IMG/VR virus record: IMGVR_UViG_3300005613_000119
Location: 1 to 45,300 of that record
Direction: 5' to 3' (one strand)
DNA from: a virus
DNA length: 45,300 bases
The notes below the pieces were generated by a model, which saw nothing but the letters and a program-made list of their open reading frames with translations, had not been told where the DNA came from and made no database searches. Of this stretch, positions 16,203 through 23,325 are shown one piece after another. The position numbers and the translations under genes are program-made. Every line of letters begins with the position of its first letter. Position 1 is the stretch's first letter.

Positions 16203-18314
16203 ATGAAACATAATCATGAGATTCATGGTAATCTGGCTCGTCTTCTGTCTACCGAAAACTTAAATATTGAACATTCGAATGTGGAGACTGCATCGTTCAA
16301 TGTGGAGACTAGAACTCTTGTACTTCCAATTTGGGAAAATGCATCAGATCTAGTGTATCAAATGCTTTTGAGTCACGAAAGCGCACATGCAATATACACA
16401 CCTAATGTAGATTGGAAAGAACTTACTGATGTCCCTATGCAATTTCTTAATGTTACTGAAGATGTCAGAATTGAAAAATTGATGAAGAAAAAATATTCCG
16501 GACTGAAAAAAACATTTTTTGGTGGATATAAAGAATTACACGAAAAAGATTTTTTTGAAATCAATGGCAAAGATCACAACAAATATAACCTAGCAGATAG
16601 GGTTAATTTATATTTTAAGATTGGTAATTTTATTAATATTATTTTTACCGAAGAAGAAAAAAATATTTTGAGTGAAATTGAAGATGCGGAGACATTTGAA
16701 GATTCTATTCGTTGTGCGGAAAAACTTTATGAGTACTGCAAACAGGAACACCAGAAAGAAACTGATTTTCAATTTTCTGTAGATGACAGTCAGGAAAATA
16801 ATGAAAAAAGTCAAAGTGGAGAAAATAATGTCAATGGATCAAATTCCGAAGAATTTGATCCAACTGGAGAAAAAAAACAAAATGGCGATAGTGCTGGTGG
16901 CGATGATAATGATCTAGAAGGAAAACCAGAAAAAGAAAAAACAAATAAAAGTAATAGAGAATATGACCCAACTTCAAATGGAGATTATGTGAAAACTGTT
17001 TCATCATTTGAGAAGGCAGTCAATACATTATCTTCTTCGACTACAAAAGATATCAATTATATCAGTATTCCAGAAATTGACATAGATAAAATTATTGTTG
17101 ATTGCAAAAAAATTCATAAATTATGTGAAACTTATTGGCAAAATAATCACTCAGAGTCTTGTTTTCATGCAGTAGATTATAGTTATAATTCATTCAAAAA
17201 TGCAGCAAAAAAAGAAGTTAATTATCTAGTTAAAGAATTCGAATGTAAAAAAGCAGCAGATTCTTATTCTAGGTCATCAGAATCTAAAACTGGAATATTG
17301 GATTGTAATTCTCTGCATTCATATAAATTTAATGATGATATTTTTAAGAAAGTAGTTACTGTTGCTGAGGGGAAAAATCATGGACTAATTTTTATTCTCG
17401 ATTGGTCTGGTTCTATGGCCGATGTGATTTTAGATACATGCCGTCAATTATTTAATTTAATCTGGTTTTGTAAAAAAGTTTCAATTCCATTTGATGTATA
17501 TGCATTTACAAATAGTTTTTCTTGTGCTTACGGCAAACATTCTAAGAATATTGAAAATTCTATGATTATTCATGGAAATTTTAATTTGTTGAATGTAATT
17601 TCTAGTAAAGTTAATTCATCAACTTTAGATACACACATGAAAAATTTGTATAGATTGGCTTATTATCATTCAGTTCCTTTCAGTGAATATGATTATCCTT
17701 CTAAATTATCACTTTCTGGGACACCATTAAATGAGTCATTAATTGCTTTGCATGAGATTATTCCAAAATTTAAAAAAGAAAAAAAAGTACAGAAAGTTCA
17801 ATGCGTTGTTTTAACTGATGGTGAAGCAAGTTCTTTGGCTAGGCTTCAGGATAATTATGCAGCTTCTATTGGTGATAATTGTTTTTTGCGAGATAAAAAA
17901 ATGAGAACTACATATAGGTTTCCAAGTTATTCATATTATTCCACCCATAAGTTTACTGATGTTTTACTTAAGCATCTCAAAGATGTATATCCATTTGTAA
18001 ATTTTATTGGAATTCGTCTTCTCCAGAATAACGAGATAGGTGCTTTTGTTCGTGGTCATTTGGATAATAATAATGAACTAAGTTCTTATGATAAAATTAT
18101 GTCAGAGTGGAAGAAGAATAAGTCTTGTGTGATTAATTGTAGTGGATATGATTCTTATTTTGGGATATATTCTCGCTCTCTAAATCAACTCAATGAATTT
18201 GAAGTTGGCGAATCAGCGTCTATTACAGATATTCGTAATGCATTTAAAAAGTCTCTTCAAACTAAAAAAATGAACAAAAAAATTCTTTCTCAGTTTATTG
18301 ATCTCGTAGCTTAG
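16203..18314 (+). CDS. VWA-domain protein with N-terminal HExxH motif (CobT-like partner of CobS-like ATPase)
   Basis: A 703-residue protein in three parts. Residues 1-190 contain LLSHESAHAIYTP, in which His58-Glu59-Ser-Ala-His62 is an HExxH zinc-protease motif. Residues about 190-265 are a low-complexity acidic and Asn-rich linker. The C-terminal part has a von Willebrand A domain with the MIDAS motif DWSGSM (Asp400, Ser402, Ser404), VVLTDGEAS near residue 540 and a LSGTPLNESLIAL segment supplying a MIDAS Thr. Layout and linkage to the AAA+ gene 78 bases downstream resemble MoxR/VWA and CobS/CobT pairs, where the VWA protein presents a substrate to the ATPase. Similar proteins are seen beside cobS in cyanophages. 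Whether the protease motif is active is unknown. Confidence 0.8.
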   Translation: MKHNHEIHGNLARLLSTENLNIEHSNVETASFNVETRTLVLPIWENASDLVYQMLLSHESAHAIYTPNVDWKELTDVPMQFLNVTEDVRIEKLMKKKYSGLKKTFFGGYKELHEKDFFEINGKDHNKYNLADRVNLYFKIGNFINIIFTEEEKNILSEIEDAETFEDSIRCAEKLYEYCKQEHQKETDFQFSVDDSQENNEKSQSGENNVNGSNSEEFDPTGEKKQNGDSAGGDDNDLEGKPEKEKTNKSNREYDPTSNGDYVKTVSSFEKAVNTLSSSTTKDINYISIPEIDIDKIIVDCKKIHKLCETYWQNNHSESCFHAVDYSYNSFKNAAKKEVNYLVKEFECKKAADSYSRSSESKTGILDCNSLHSYKFNDDIFKKVVTVAEGKNHGLIFILDWSGSMADVILDTCRQLFNLIWFCKKVSIPFDVYAFTNSFSCAYGKHSKNIENSMIIHGNFNLLNVISSKVNSSTLDTHMKNLYRLAYYHSVPFSEYDYPSKLSLSGTPLNESLIALHEIIPKFKKEKKVQKVQCVVLTDGEASSLARLQDNYAASIGDNCFLRDKKMRTTYRFPSYSYYSTHKFTDVLLKHLKDVYPFVNFIGIRLLQNNEIGAFVRGHLDNNNELSSYDKIMSEWKKNKSCVINCSGYDSYFGIYSRSLNQLNEFEVGESASITDIRNAFKKSLQTKKMNKKILSQFIDLVA

Positions 18315-18392
18315 GTCAATTTTATAAGTGGCACAATCACTATTAAATTTTTGGTTGGGTCAGTTATAATAAAAATGTTCAACACTTAGATC

Positions 18393-19502
18393 ATGTACAA
18401 AAAAATGACAGAAAAAGAAATCATTTCCGACCTTCTTGATATGTTTGGTGCGAAAATTACATCTGCTGATGTTCGTGCTTATTCTGCAATGAAGAATATT
18501 TCATATCCAACTATTACTCGCCGCCTAGATTCTTATAAGGTAGGTCATGGGAAATGGAATCTTGAGATTACTTCTGAGGTAGTGGATTCTATTGAAAAAT
18601 CTTATAATTCACCTTCAGTTACTCCAGCTATTGAAAAAAACTTAGTTCCAGAAAAAGATCCTGGATTTGTTTCTTTTGGGTGTTTTTCTGATATCAAAAA
18701 GATTATTTCATCTAATCTTTTTTATCCAGTTTTTATTACTGGTCTTTCTGGTAATGGAAAAACCATGTGTGTCGAACAGGCTTGTGCACATCTAAAAAGG
18801 GAATTGATTCGATTTAATGTTACTGTTGAGACTGATTCTGATGATTTAATCGGAGGGTTTCGACTTCAAAATGGCGATACAGTGTGGCATAATGGTCCAG
18901 TAGTTGAGGCAATGGAAAGGGGAGCGATTCTTCTTTTAGATGAATGTGACCTTGCATCAAATAAGATTATGGTTTTGCAATCTGTTTTGGAAGGGAAGCC
19001 ATTATTTCTGAAAAAAATTGGTAAGGTTATTCACCCAAAACCAGGTTTTAATGTAATTGCCACTGCAAATACAAAAGGTAAAGGTTCTGACGATGGTAGG
19101 TTTATTGGAACTAATGTTCTCAATGAAGCCTTCTTAGAACGGTTTAGTGTTACATTTGAACAAAATTATCCACCAAATTCTATTGAAATTAAGATCCTCA
19201 CTAAACTCGCAAAATCAATTCAACTAGAAGGAGAAGAAGAGTTTATTAAAAAACTAGTAAGTTGGAGTGATACGATTCGTAAGACATTCTATGATGGTGG
19301 GATTGATGAATTGATTTCTACTCGTCGATTAGTACATCTTCTCAAAGCTTATTCTATTTTCAAAAATAAATCAAAAGCTATCAAATTATCAATTGCTAGG
19401 TTTGACGATGATACTAAATCTTCTTTTATTGAGCTATACGATAAAATCGACGAGGATTTTATTAAAGAAGAAGAAACTATTGACAAATCTAATGAAGTTT
19501 GA
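18393..19502 (+). CDS. cobS: CobS/MoxR-like AAA+ ATPase
   Basis: A 369-residue protein. The N-terminal 90 residues resemble a small helical DNA- or substrate-binding region (SYPTITRRLDSYKVGHGKW). The AAA+ core has Walker A GLSGNGKT (117-124), Walker B LLLDECD (180-186), sensor 1 region ATANTKG and LNEAFLERF with a candidate arginine finger near 250. T4-like cyanophages usually carry this gene annotated as cobS, by similarity to the cobaltochelatase subunit. No other cobalamin gene is in the window; the immediate partner is the HExxH-VWA gene. I infer a MoxR-type remodelling role rather than true cobalt insertion. A TATAAT at 18365-18370 precedes it without a clear -35. Confidence 0.88.
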   Translation: MYKKMTEKEIISDLLDMFGAKITSADVRAYSAMKNISYPTITRRLDSYKVGHGKWNLEITSEVVDSIEKSYNSPSVTPAIEKNLVPEKDPGFVSFGCFSDIKKIISSNLFYPVFITGLSGNGKTMCVEQACAHLKRELIRFNVTVETDSDDLIGGFRLQNGDTVWHNGPVVEAMERGAILLLDECDLASNKIMVLQSVLEGKPLFLKKIGKVIHPKPGFNVIATANTKGKGSDDGRFIGTNVLNEAFLERFSVTFEQNYPPNSIEIKILTKLAKSIQLEGEEEFIKKLVSWSDTIRKTFYDGGIDELISTRRLVHLLKAYSIFKNKSKAIKLSIARFDDDTKSSFIELYDKIDEDFIKEEETIDKSNEV

Positions 19503-19527
19503 TATTATATTATTTTAATCTATTATT

Positions 19528-19911
19528 ATGTTTAGTCCAGAAGACGAATCGAATTTAATCTTGTCTAATATGAATAAAAATCAAAATGGAGAAGAGAAAT
19601 TTTCAAAGTATATTGATGAATTGTCTCATCAAAATGGGTTTTGGAAGTATAATGAGGACAAAATTCTCAAGGAATTAAAAGAATATATTTCTAGTACATA
19701 CAGTCAACATTATGTTGACGAATCTAATGGGGTAAAGCAACAAACATTAGATAAAATCAAGTATAATCGTCGAGAAGGTTTTTGTGCTGGAAATGTAACT
19801 AAATACATTGATCGCTATGATAGCAAGGGAACTCCTCGTGCAGATCTTTTCAAAGTTCTTCATTATACTATCCTTTTAATTAATCATCTTAATCTAATTG
19901 AAACCAAATGA
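19528..19911 (+). CDS. DUF3310-like small protein
   Basis: A 127-residue protein with STYSQHYVDESNGVKQQTLD, then REGFCAGNVTKYIDRYDSKG and RADLFKVLHYTILLINH. The pattern of a Tyr-x-x-His-Tyr segment, a GF-x-x-GNxxKYI-x-R turn and a DLxKxxHY helix matches the DUF3310 group found in many phages, whose role is not established. It lies between cobS and the sliding clamp gene and overlaps the clamp start by four bases, so it is probably expressed with the replication genes. Confidence 0.7.
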   Translation: MFSPEDESNLILSNMNKNQNGEEKFSKYIDELSHQNGFWKYNEDKILKELKEYISSTYSQHYVDESNGVKQQTLDKIKYNRREGFCAGNVTKYIDRYDSKGTPRADLFKVLHYTILLINHLNLIETK

Positions 19912-20576
19912 ATCTCTCTAATAATACTATTGTTATCCTGAAAAATTTTTCTGCAATTAACCAGTCTATTTTTGTTAGACAAGGAAATGTTCTTAAAACT
20001 ATGTCGGTGATGAAAAATGTTCTTGCTGAAGCTACAGTAGAAGAGGATTTCCCAAAAGATTTTGCGATTTATGATTTGAATCAATTTTTGAATGGGATTA
20101 GTTTACATGATAATCCTGAGCTTGATTTTTCTAATGATTCCTATTTGACAATTCGTGAAGGTAAAAGAAAGGTAAAATACTTTTTTGCTGACCCTTCCGT
20201 AATTGTCTCTCCACCAGAAAAAGAAATTGCATTACCCGATGATTATGTTGAATTTTATTTAGAGCATTCCCAACTAGAGAAATTACTAAAAGCTGCTAAT
20301 GTATATCAGCTACCAGATTTAGCAGCAGTTGGAGAAAATGGGACAATTAGTATGGTTGTTCGTGATAAAAAGAATGATACTTCTAATGAATTTTCTATTA
20401 TTGTTGGAGAAACAGATAAAGAATTTACAATGAATTTTAAAGTAGAAAATATCAAAATAGTCCCCGGACCATATGATGTGAAAATCTCTACAAAGCTTCT
20501 TTCTAGATTTGATAGTAAATCTAGAAAACTTAGATATCATATTGCCCTTGAGCCAGATTCTACTTTTTATATTTGA
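19908..20576 (+). CDS. gp45: Sliding clamp gp45
   Basis: A 222-residue protein close to T4 gp45 (228 aa). Recognisable segments are NLSNNTIVILKNFSAINQSI, FVRQGNVLKTMSVMKNVLAE, the FAIYDLNQFLNGISLHDNPE block and YHIALEPDSTFYI at the end. As a trimeric ring it tethers DNA polymerase gp43 to DNA, and in T4 it also activates gp55-dependent late transcription. The order 45-44-62-regA-43 is kept as in T4 except for the two genes inserted before 43. Confidence 0.95.
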   Translation: MNLSNNTIVILKNFSAINQSIFVRQGNVLKTMSVMKNVLAEATVEEDFPKDFAIYDLNQFLNGISLHDNPELDFSNDSYLTIREGKRKVKYFFADPSVIVSPPEKEIALPDDYVEFYLEHSQLEKLLKAANVYQLPDLAAVGENGTISMVVRDKKNDTSNEFSIIVGETDKEFTMNFKVENIKIVPGPYDVKISTKLLSRFDSKSRKLRYHIALEPDSTFYI

Positions 20577-20623
20577 TATTTTTGGGTATAAATTCTTTTG
20601 ATTAAAATTTTTATTTGTGAATT

Positions 20624-21562
20624 ATGAACAGTGATTTTATTTTTGTTGAAAATTATGCTCCTCAAAAAGTAGAGCAATGTATTCTTCCTCAGTCCATTAA
20701 GGACTTTTTTATTGATGTATGTAGTTCCGGAAAAATACCTAATATGATTCTTTCTGGTCCGCCAGGAATAGGAAAGACATCAACCATCAAGGCATTGGCA
20801 AATGAATTAGACCGTGATTTTATGATTATTAATGGATCAGATGAAAGATCTATTGATGTTATACGAAATAAAGTTAGAAATTATGCTTCTACTTTATCTT
20901 TGTCTAATACTGGAAAAAAAATTCTGCTGATTGATGAAGCAGATAACTTGACTAATGACGCTCAACTTGCTCTTAGGGCATCGATCGAGGAACTCCAGAG
21001 TAATTGTACATTTGTATTTACCTGCAATTATAAAAATAAAATTATTCCACCACTACATTCTCGTGCAGCAGTTATTGATTTCTCTATTCCAGCAAAAGAA
21101 AAACCAAAGCTTGCTGCCGAGTTTATGAAAAGGATCAATGAGATCTTAACAAAAGAAAAAATTGAATATGATACTAAAGCAATCGTTGGCCTGATTAATA
21201 AATATTTTCCAGATTTTAGACGAACACTAAATGAAATTCAGCGTTATTCTTCTGGGGGGAAAATAGATTCTGGAATATTAGCAAATGTTGCAGACATAAA
21301 AATTTCAAATCTAGTTGAATTCATGAAAAATAAAAACTTTACTGAAGTTCGTAAATGGGTAATCCAAAATATGGATAATGATTCAAATGTTATTCTTCGT
21401 AAAATATATGATACTTTATATGACATAGCTGTTGAATCTACTATTCCAGCTGCTATTCTGATTATTTCTAAGTATCAATATAGAAGTGCTTTTGTTGCTG
21501 ATAACGAAATAAATATTCTTGCTTGTCTTACTGAAATTATGTGTGAAGTTGAATGGAAATGA
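20624..21562 (+). CDS. gp44: Clamp loader large subunit gp44
   Basis: A 312-residue AAA+ protein (T4 gp44: 319 aa). Walker A is GPPGIGKT (45-52), Walker B is LLIDEAD (101-107), sensor 1 is FVFTCNY, and HSRAAVIDF stands where the SRC arginine-finger motif occurs. DFRRTLNEIQRY is the sensor 2 helix. Four copies with one gp62 load the gp45 ring. Its stop overlaps the gp62 start by ten bases, so the two subunits are translationally coupled. Confidence 0.96.
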   Translation: MNSDFIFVENYAPQKVEQCILPQSIKDFFIDVCSSGKIPNMILSGPPGIGKTSTIKALANELDRDFMIINGSDERSIDVIRNKVRNYASTLSLSNTGKKILLIDEADNLTNDAQLALRASIEELQSNCTFVFTCNYKNKIIPPLHSRAAVIDFSIPAKEKPKLAAEFMKRINEILTKEKIEYDTKAIVGLINKYFPDFRRTLNEIQRYSSGGKIDSGILANVADIKISNLVEFMKNKNFTEVRKWVIQNMDNDSNVILRKIYDTLYDIAVESTIPAAILIISKYQYRSAFVADNEINILACLTEIMCEVEWK

Positions 21563-21945
21563 ATTATGAATTAAAGGACTGGATGAATTCTTTGAATTTT
21601 ACTAAAGAAAATTTGATTGAAGGTGATCCAGATGCAATAAAGTCTTATTCTCCATATATTGTAAATAAGTGTCTTTCTGCTCACATTGATACAATTCTGT
21701 TTGCTAATGAAATGAATGTGAATTGTAATCTTAGTAAAGATATGCAATATTTATTTTATCTAAATAGTTTGAGAAAAAAGAAGAGATTTTCTTCTTGGAT
21801 CACAAAAGAAAAAATACTAAATTTAAAGTATATTAAACAATATTATGGATACAACGATGAAAAAGCATCGCAGGTTTTGAATATACTATCTAACGATCAA
21901 ATTAATTACATTAAATCTAGACTTGATATTGGTGGAACAAAATGA
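21553..21945 (+). CDS. gp62: Clamp loader small subunit gp62
   Basis: A 130-residue protein, shorter than T4 gp62 (187 aa) but of typical cyanophage size. Segments YELKDWMNSLNFTKENLI, YSPYIVNKCLSAHIDTILFA and SLRKKKRFSSWITKE are the family pattern. It is the single non-ATPase subunit of the loader. It overlaps gp44 at its start and regA at its end. Confidence 0.88.
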   Translation: MEMNYELKDWMNSLNFTKENLIEGDPDAIKSYSPYIVNKCLSAHIDTILFANEMNVNCNLSKDMQYLFYLNSLRKKKRFSSWITKEKILNLKYIKQYYGYNDEKASQVLNILSNDQINYIKSRLDIGGTK

Positions 21946-22379
21946 CTACTATTAATGAACCCCAGGTAAAATGGAATCCTGAAATGATGGTTGAGATAAC
22001 TTTATCTGAACCTGATGATTTTTTGAAGGTAAGAGAAACACTAACAAGAATTGGTGTAGCTTCTAGGAAAGAAAAAAAGTTATATCAATCAGTTCATATT
22101 CTACACAAACAAGGTAAATATTATCTTGTTAGTTTTAAAGAGCTTTTTGCTCTTGATGGAAAATATGCAAATTTAACTGTAAATGATGTTCAGCGTCGTA
22201 ATAGAATAATTAAACTTCTTTCAGATTGGGGTTTGGTTACTGTTGTTGATCCAAGTATAATAACTGATATTGCTCCGTTAAATCAAATTAAAGTTTTGCC
22301 ATACAAAGAAAAAGATGAGTGGATTCTTGAAGCAAAGTATTCGATAGGATCCAAAAAAAGAGTGACAGAAACCGAATAA
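21942..22379 (+). CDS. regA: Translational repressor RegA
   Basis: A 145-residue protein with the RegA core: EITLSEPDDFLKVRETLTRI, GKYYLVSFKELFALDGKYAN and VNDVQRRNRIIKLLSDWGLV. T4 RegA (122 aa) binds the start regions of early mRNAs, including those of clamp and clamp loader, and blocks ribosomes. The gene starts inside the gp62 stop (four-base overlap) and is followed by a terminator, so it ends the 45-44-62-regA unit. Confidence 0.93.
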   Translation: MTTINEPQVKWNPEMMVEITLSEPDDFLKVRETLTRIGVASRKEKKLYQSVHILHKQGKYYLVSFKELFALDGKYANLTVNDVQRRNRIIKLLSDWGLVTVVDPSIITDIAPLNQIKVLPYKEKDEWILEAKYSIGSKKRVTETE

Positions 22380-22384
22380 TTATG

Positions 22385-22411
22385 TGGGGAGTTCCGAACT
22401 TCCCATTTTTT
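22385..22411 (+). terminator. Rho-independent terminator after regA
   Basis: Stem TGGGGAGTT/AACTTCCCA with one G-T pair and a short CCG loop, followed by a five- to six-base T run. Confidence 0.8.
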
Positions 22412-22434
22412 ATGATTTTTGATATATATAAATG

Positions 22435-22480
22435 TATCAGATGCTTCGGGTCTGATATTTAACCTCGCTTTTAAAGGAGA
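22435..22480 (+). promoter_or_regulatory. Leader of hsp20: hairpin and strong ribosome site
   Basis: A seven-pair stem TATCAGA/TCTGATA (22435-22441 with 22451-22457) encloses a loop containing C(TTCG)G. AAAGGAGA, a near-perfect Shine-Dalgarno, follows at 22473-22480, seven bases before the ATG. A TATAAATG at 22427-22434 is a near match to the late box. The hairpin has no T-run, so it is not a terminator. Confidence 0.5.
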
Positions 22481-22486
22481 ATAAAA

Positions 22487-22918
22487 ATGAACACATTAGT
22501 AAGATACAACACTGGGAATATAGAAAAATTTTTAAATGATCTAGAGAAGTATTCAATTGGTATGGATGAGTGGATTCATAGATTTTCTGTATTACATCAA
22601 ACAGAATCAAACTATCCTCCATATAATGTAATTAGAGAAAGTAATGTAAAATTTAGATTAGAAGTCGCTCTAGCTGGATTCAATAAGAATCAGATTACTG
22701 TATATACAGAAAATAACAAGTTATTTGTCGAGGGAGAAAAAGAAGTAGATTCTGGTAAAGAATATGTCCATCAAGGTTTAGCACAAAGAGCATTTACTAG
22801 ATCTTGGACAATATCTGATGATGTTGAAGTAAAAACAGTAACATTTGAAGATGGACTTCTTTGCGTTCAATTCGAAAAAGTAATTCCAGAACACCAAAAG
22901 AAAAAAGTTTGGTTTTAA
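22487..22918 (+). CDS. hsp20: Small heat shock protein Hsp20
   Basis: A 143-residue protein with an alpha-crystallin domain in residues about 45-135: NVKFRLEVALAGFNKNQITV, NNKLFVEGEKE, the long loop KEYVHQGLAQRAFTRSWTIS and FEDGLLCVQFEKVIPE with the GLL-x-V signature. T4-like cyanophages commonly carry one; it is thought to act as an ATP-independent holdase during infection or head assembly. A strong ribosome site and a terminator on each side make it a single-gene unit. Confidence 0.93.
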   Translation: MNTLVRYNTGNIEKFLNDLEKYSIGMDEWIHRFSVLHQTESNYPPYNVIRESNVKFRLEVALAGFNKNQITVYTENNKLFVEGEKEVDSGKEYVHQGLAQRAFTRSWTISDDVEVKTVTFEDGLLCVQFEKVIPEHQKKKVWF

Positions 22919-22949
22919 GTAGTTTCACTTATTAAATATCGTCGGCGTT

Positions 22950-22992
22950 GGGAGAGAGAACTGGTAAAAGCCAGTTGACTCTCCCTCTTTTT
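22950..22992 (+). terminator. Rho-independent terminator after hsp20
   Basis: A long two-part stem: GGGAGAG/CTCTCCC outside and AACTGG/CCAGTT inside, with loop TAAAAG, followed by a T-rich tract. Its right arm contains the -35 of the next promoter. Confidence 0.9.
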
Positions 22993-23003
22993 TATGCTAT
23001 AAT
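22975..23003 (+). promoter_or_regulatory. Sigma70-type extended -10 promoter for the Sm-like gene and DNA polymerase
   Basis: TTGACT at 22975-22980, a 17-base spacer ending in TGC, and TATAAT at 22998-23003. It lies 22 bases before the ATG at 23026 and overlaps the right arm of the hsp20 terminator. Confidence 0.78.
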
Positions 23004-23025
23004 TTAAAAAACAAAAGAAGTACCT

Positions 23026-23325
23026 ATGGAAGATACTACAATCGAAGTTAACGATCCAATAAGAATTTTGATTCTAGAAAACGGACAGAAACTAATATCA
23101 AAAGTAGAAGAAGTAGTTGCTGATATCGGAGAGCCGGACTGTAAATTGCTGAATCCTTATTTAATTTGTTATGGTGATTTGACAAATTCAATAACTCTAG
23201 AGCAATGGTTATTTGATGTAGCAGATCAGCAAATATTCTTGATTAGTTCAGATAAGATATTAACAGTAATTGAATATCCAAAACCTATTATTCTCAAAAA
23301 ATACAAATCACTAATTAAAAAATAA
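23026..23325 (+). CDS. Small Sm-like protein upstream of DNA polymerase
   Basis: A 99-residue protein: PIRILILENGQKLISKVEEV, then CKLLNPYLICYG and a C-terminal strand region ending LKKYKSLIKK. It shows the same sequence of strands and the L-x-x-P element seen in the 133-residue protein at 12021, so I group them as one small family with an LSm-like outline. It has its own good promoter, and its stop overlaps the polymerase start as TAATG, so the two are translationally coupled. Function unknown; RNA binding is a guess. Confidence 0.75.
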   Translation: MEDTTIEVNDPIRILILENGQKLISKVEEVVADIGEPDCKLLNPYLICYGDLTNSITLEQWLFDVADQQIFLISSDKILTVIEYPKPIILKKYKSLIKK

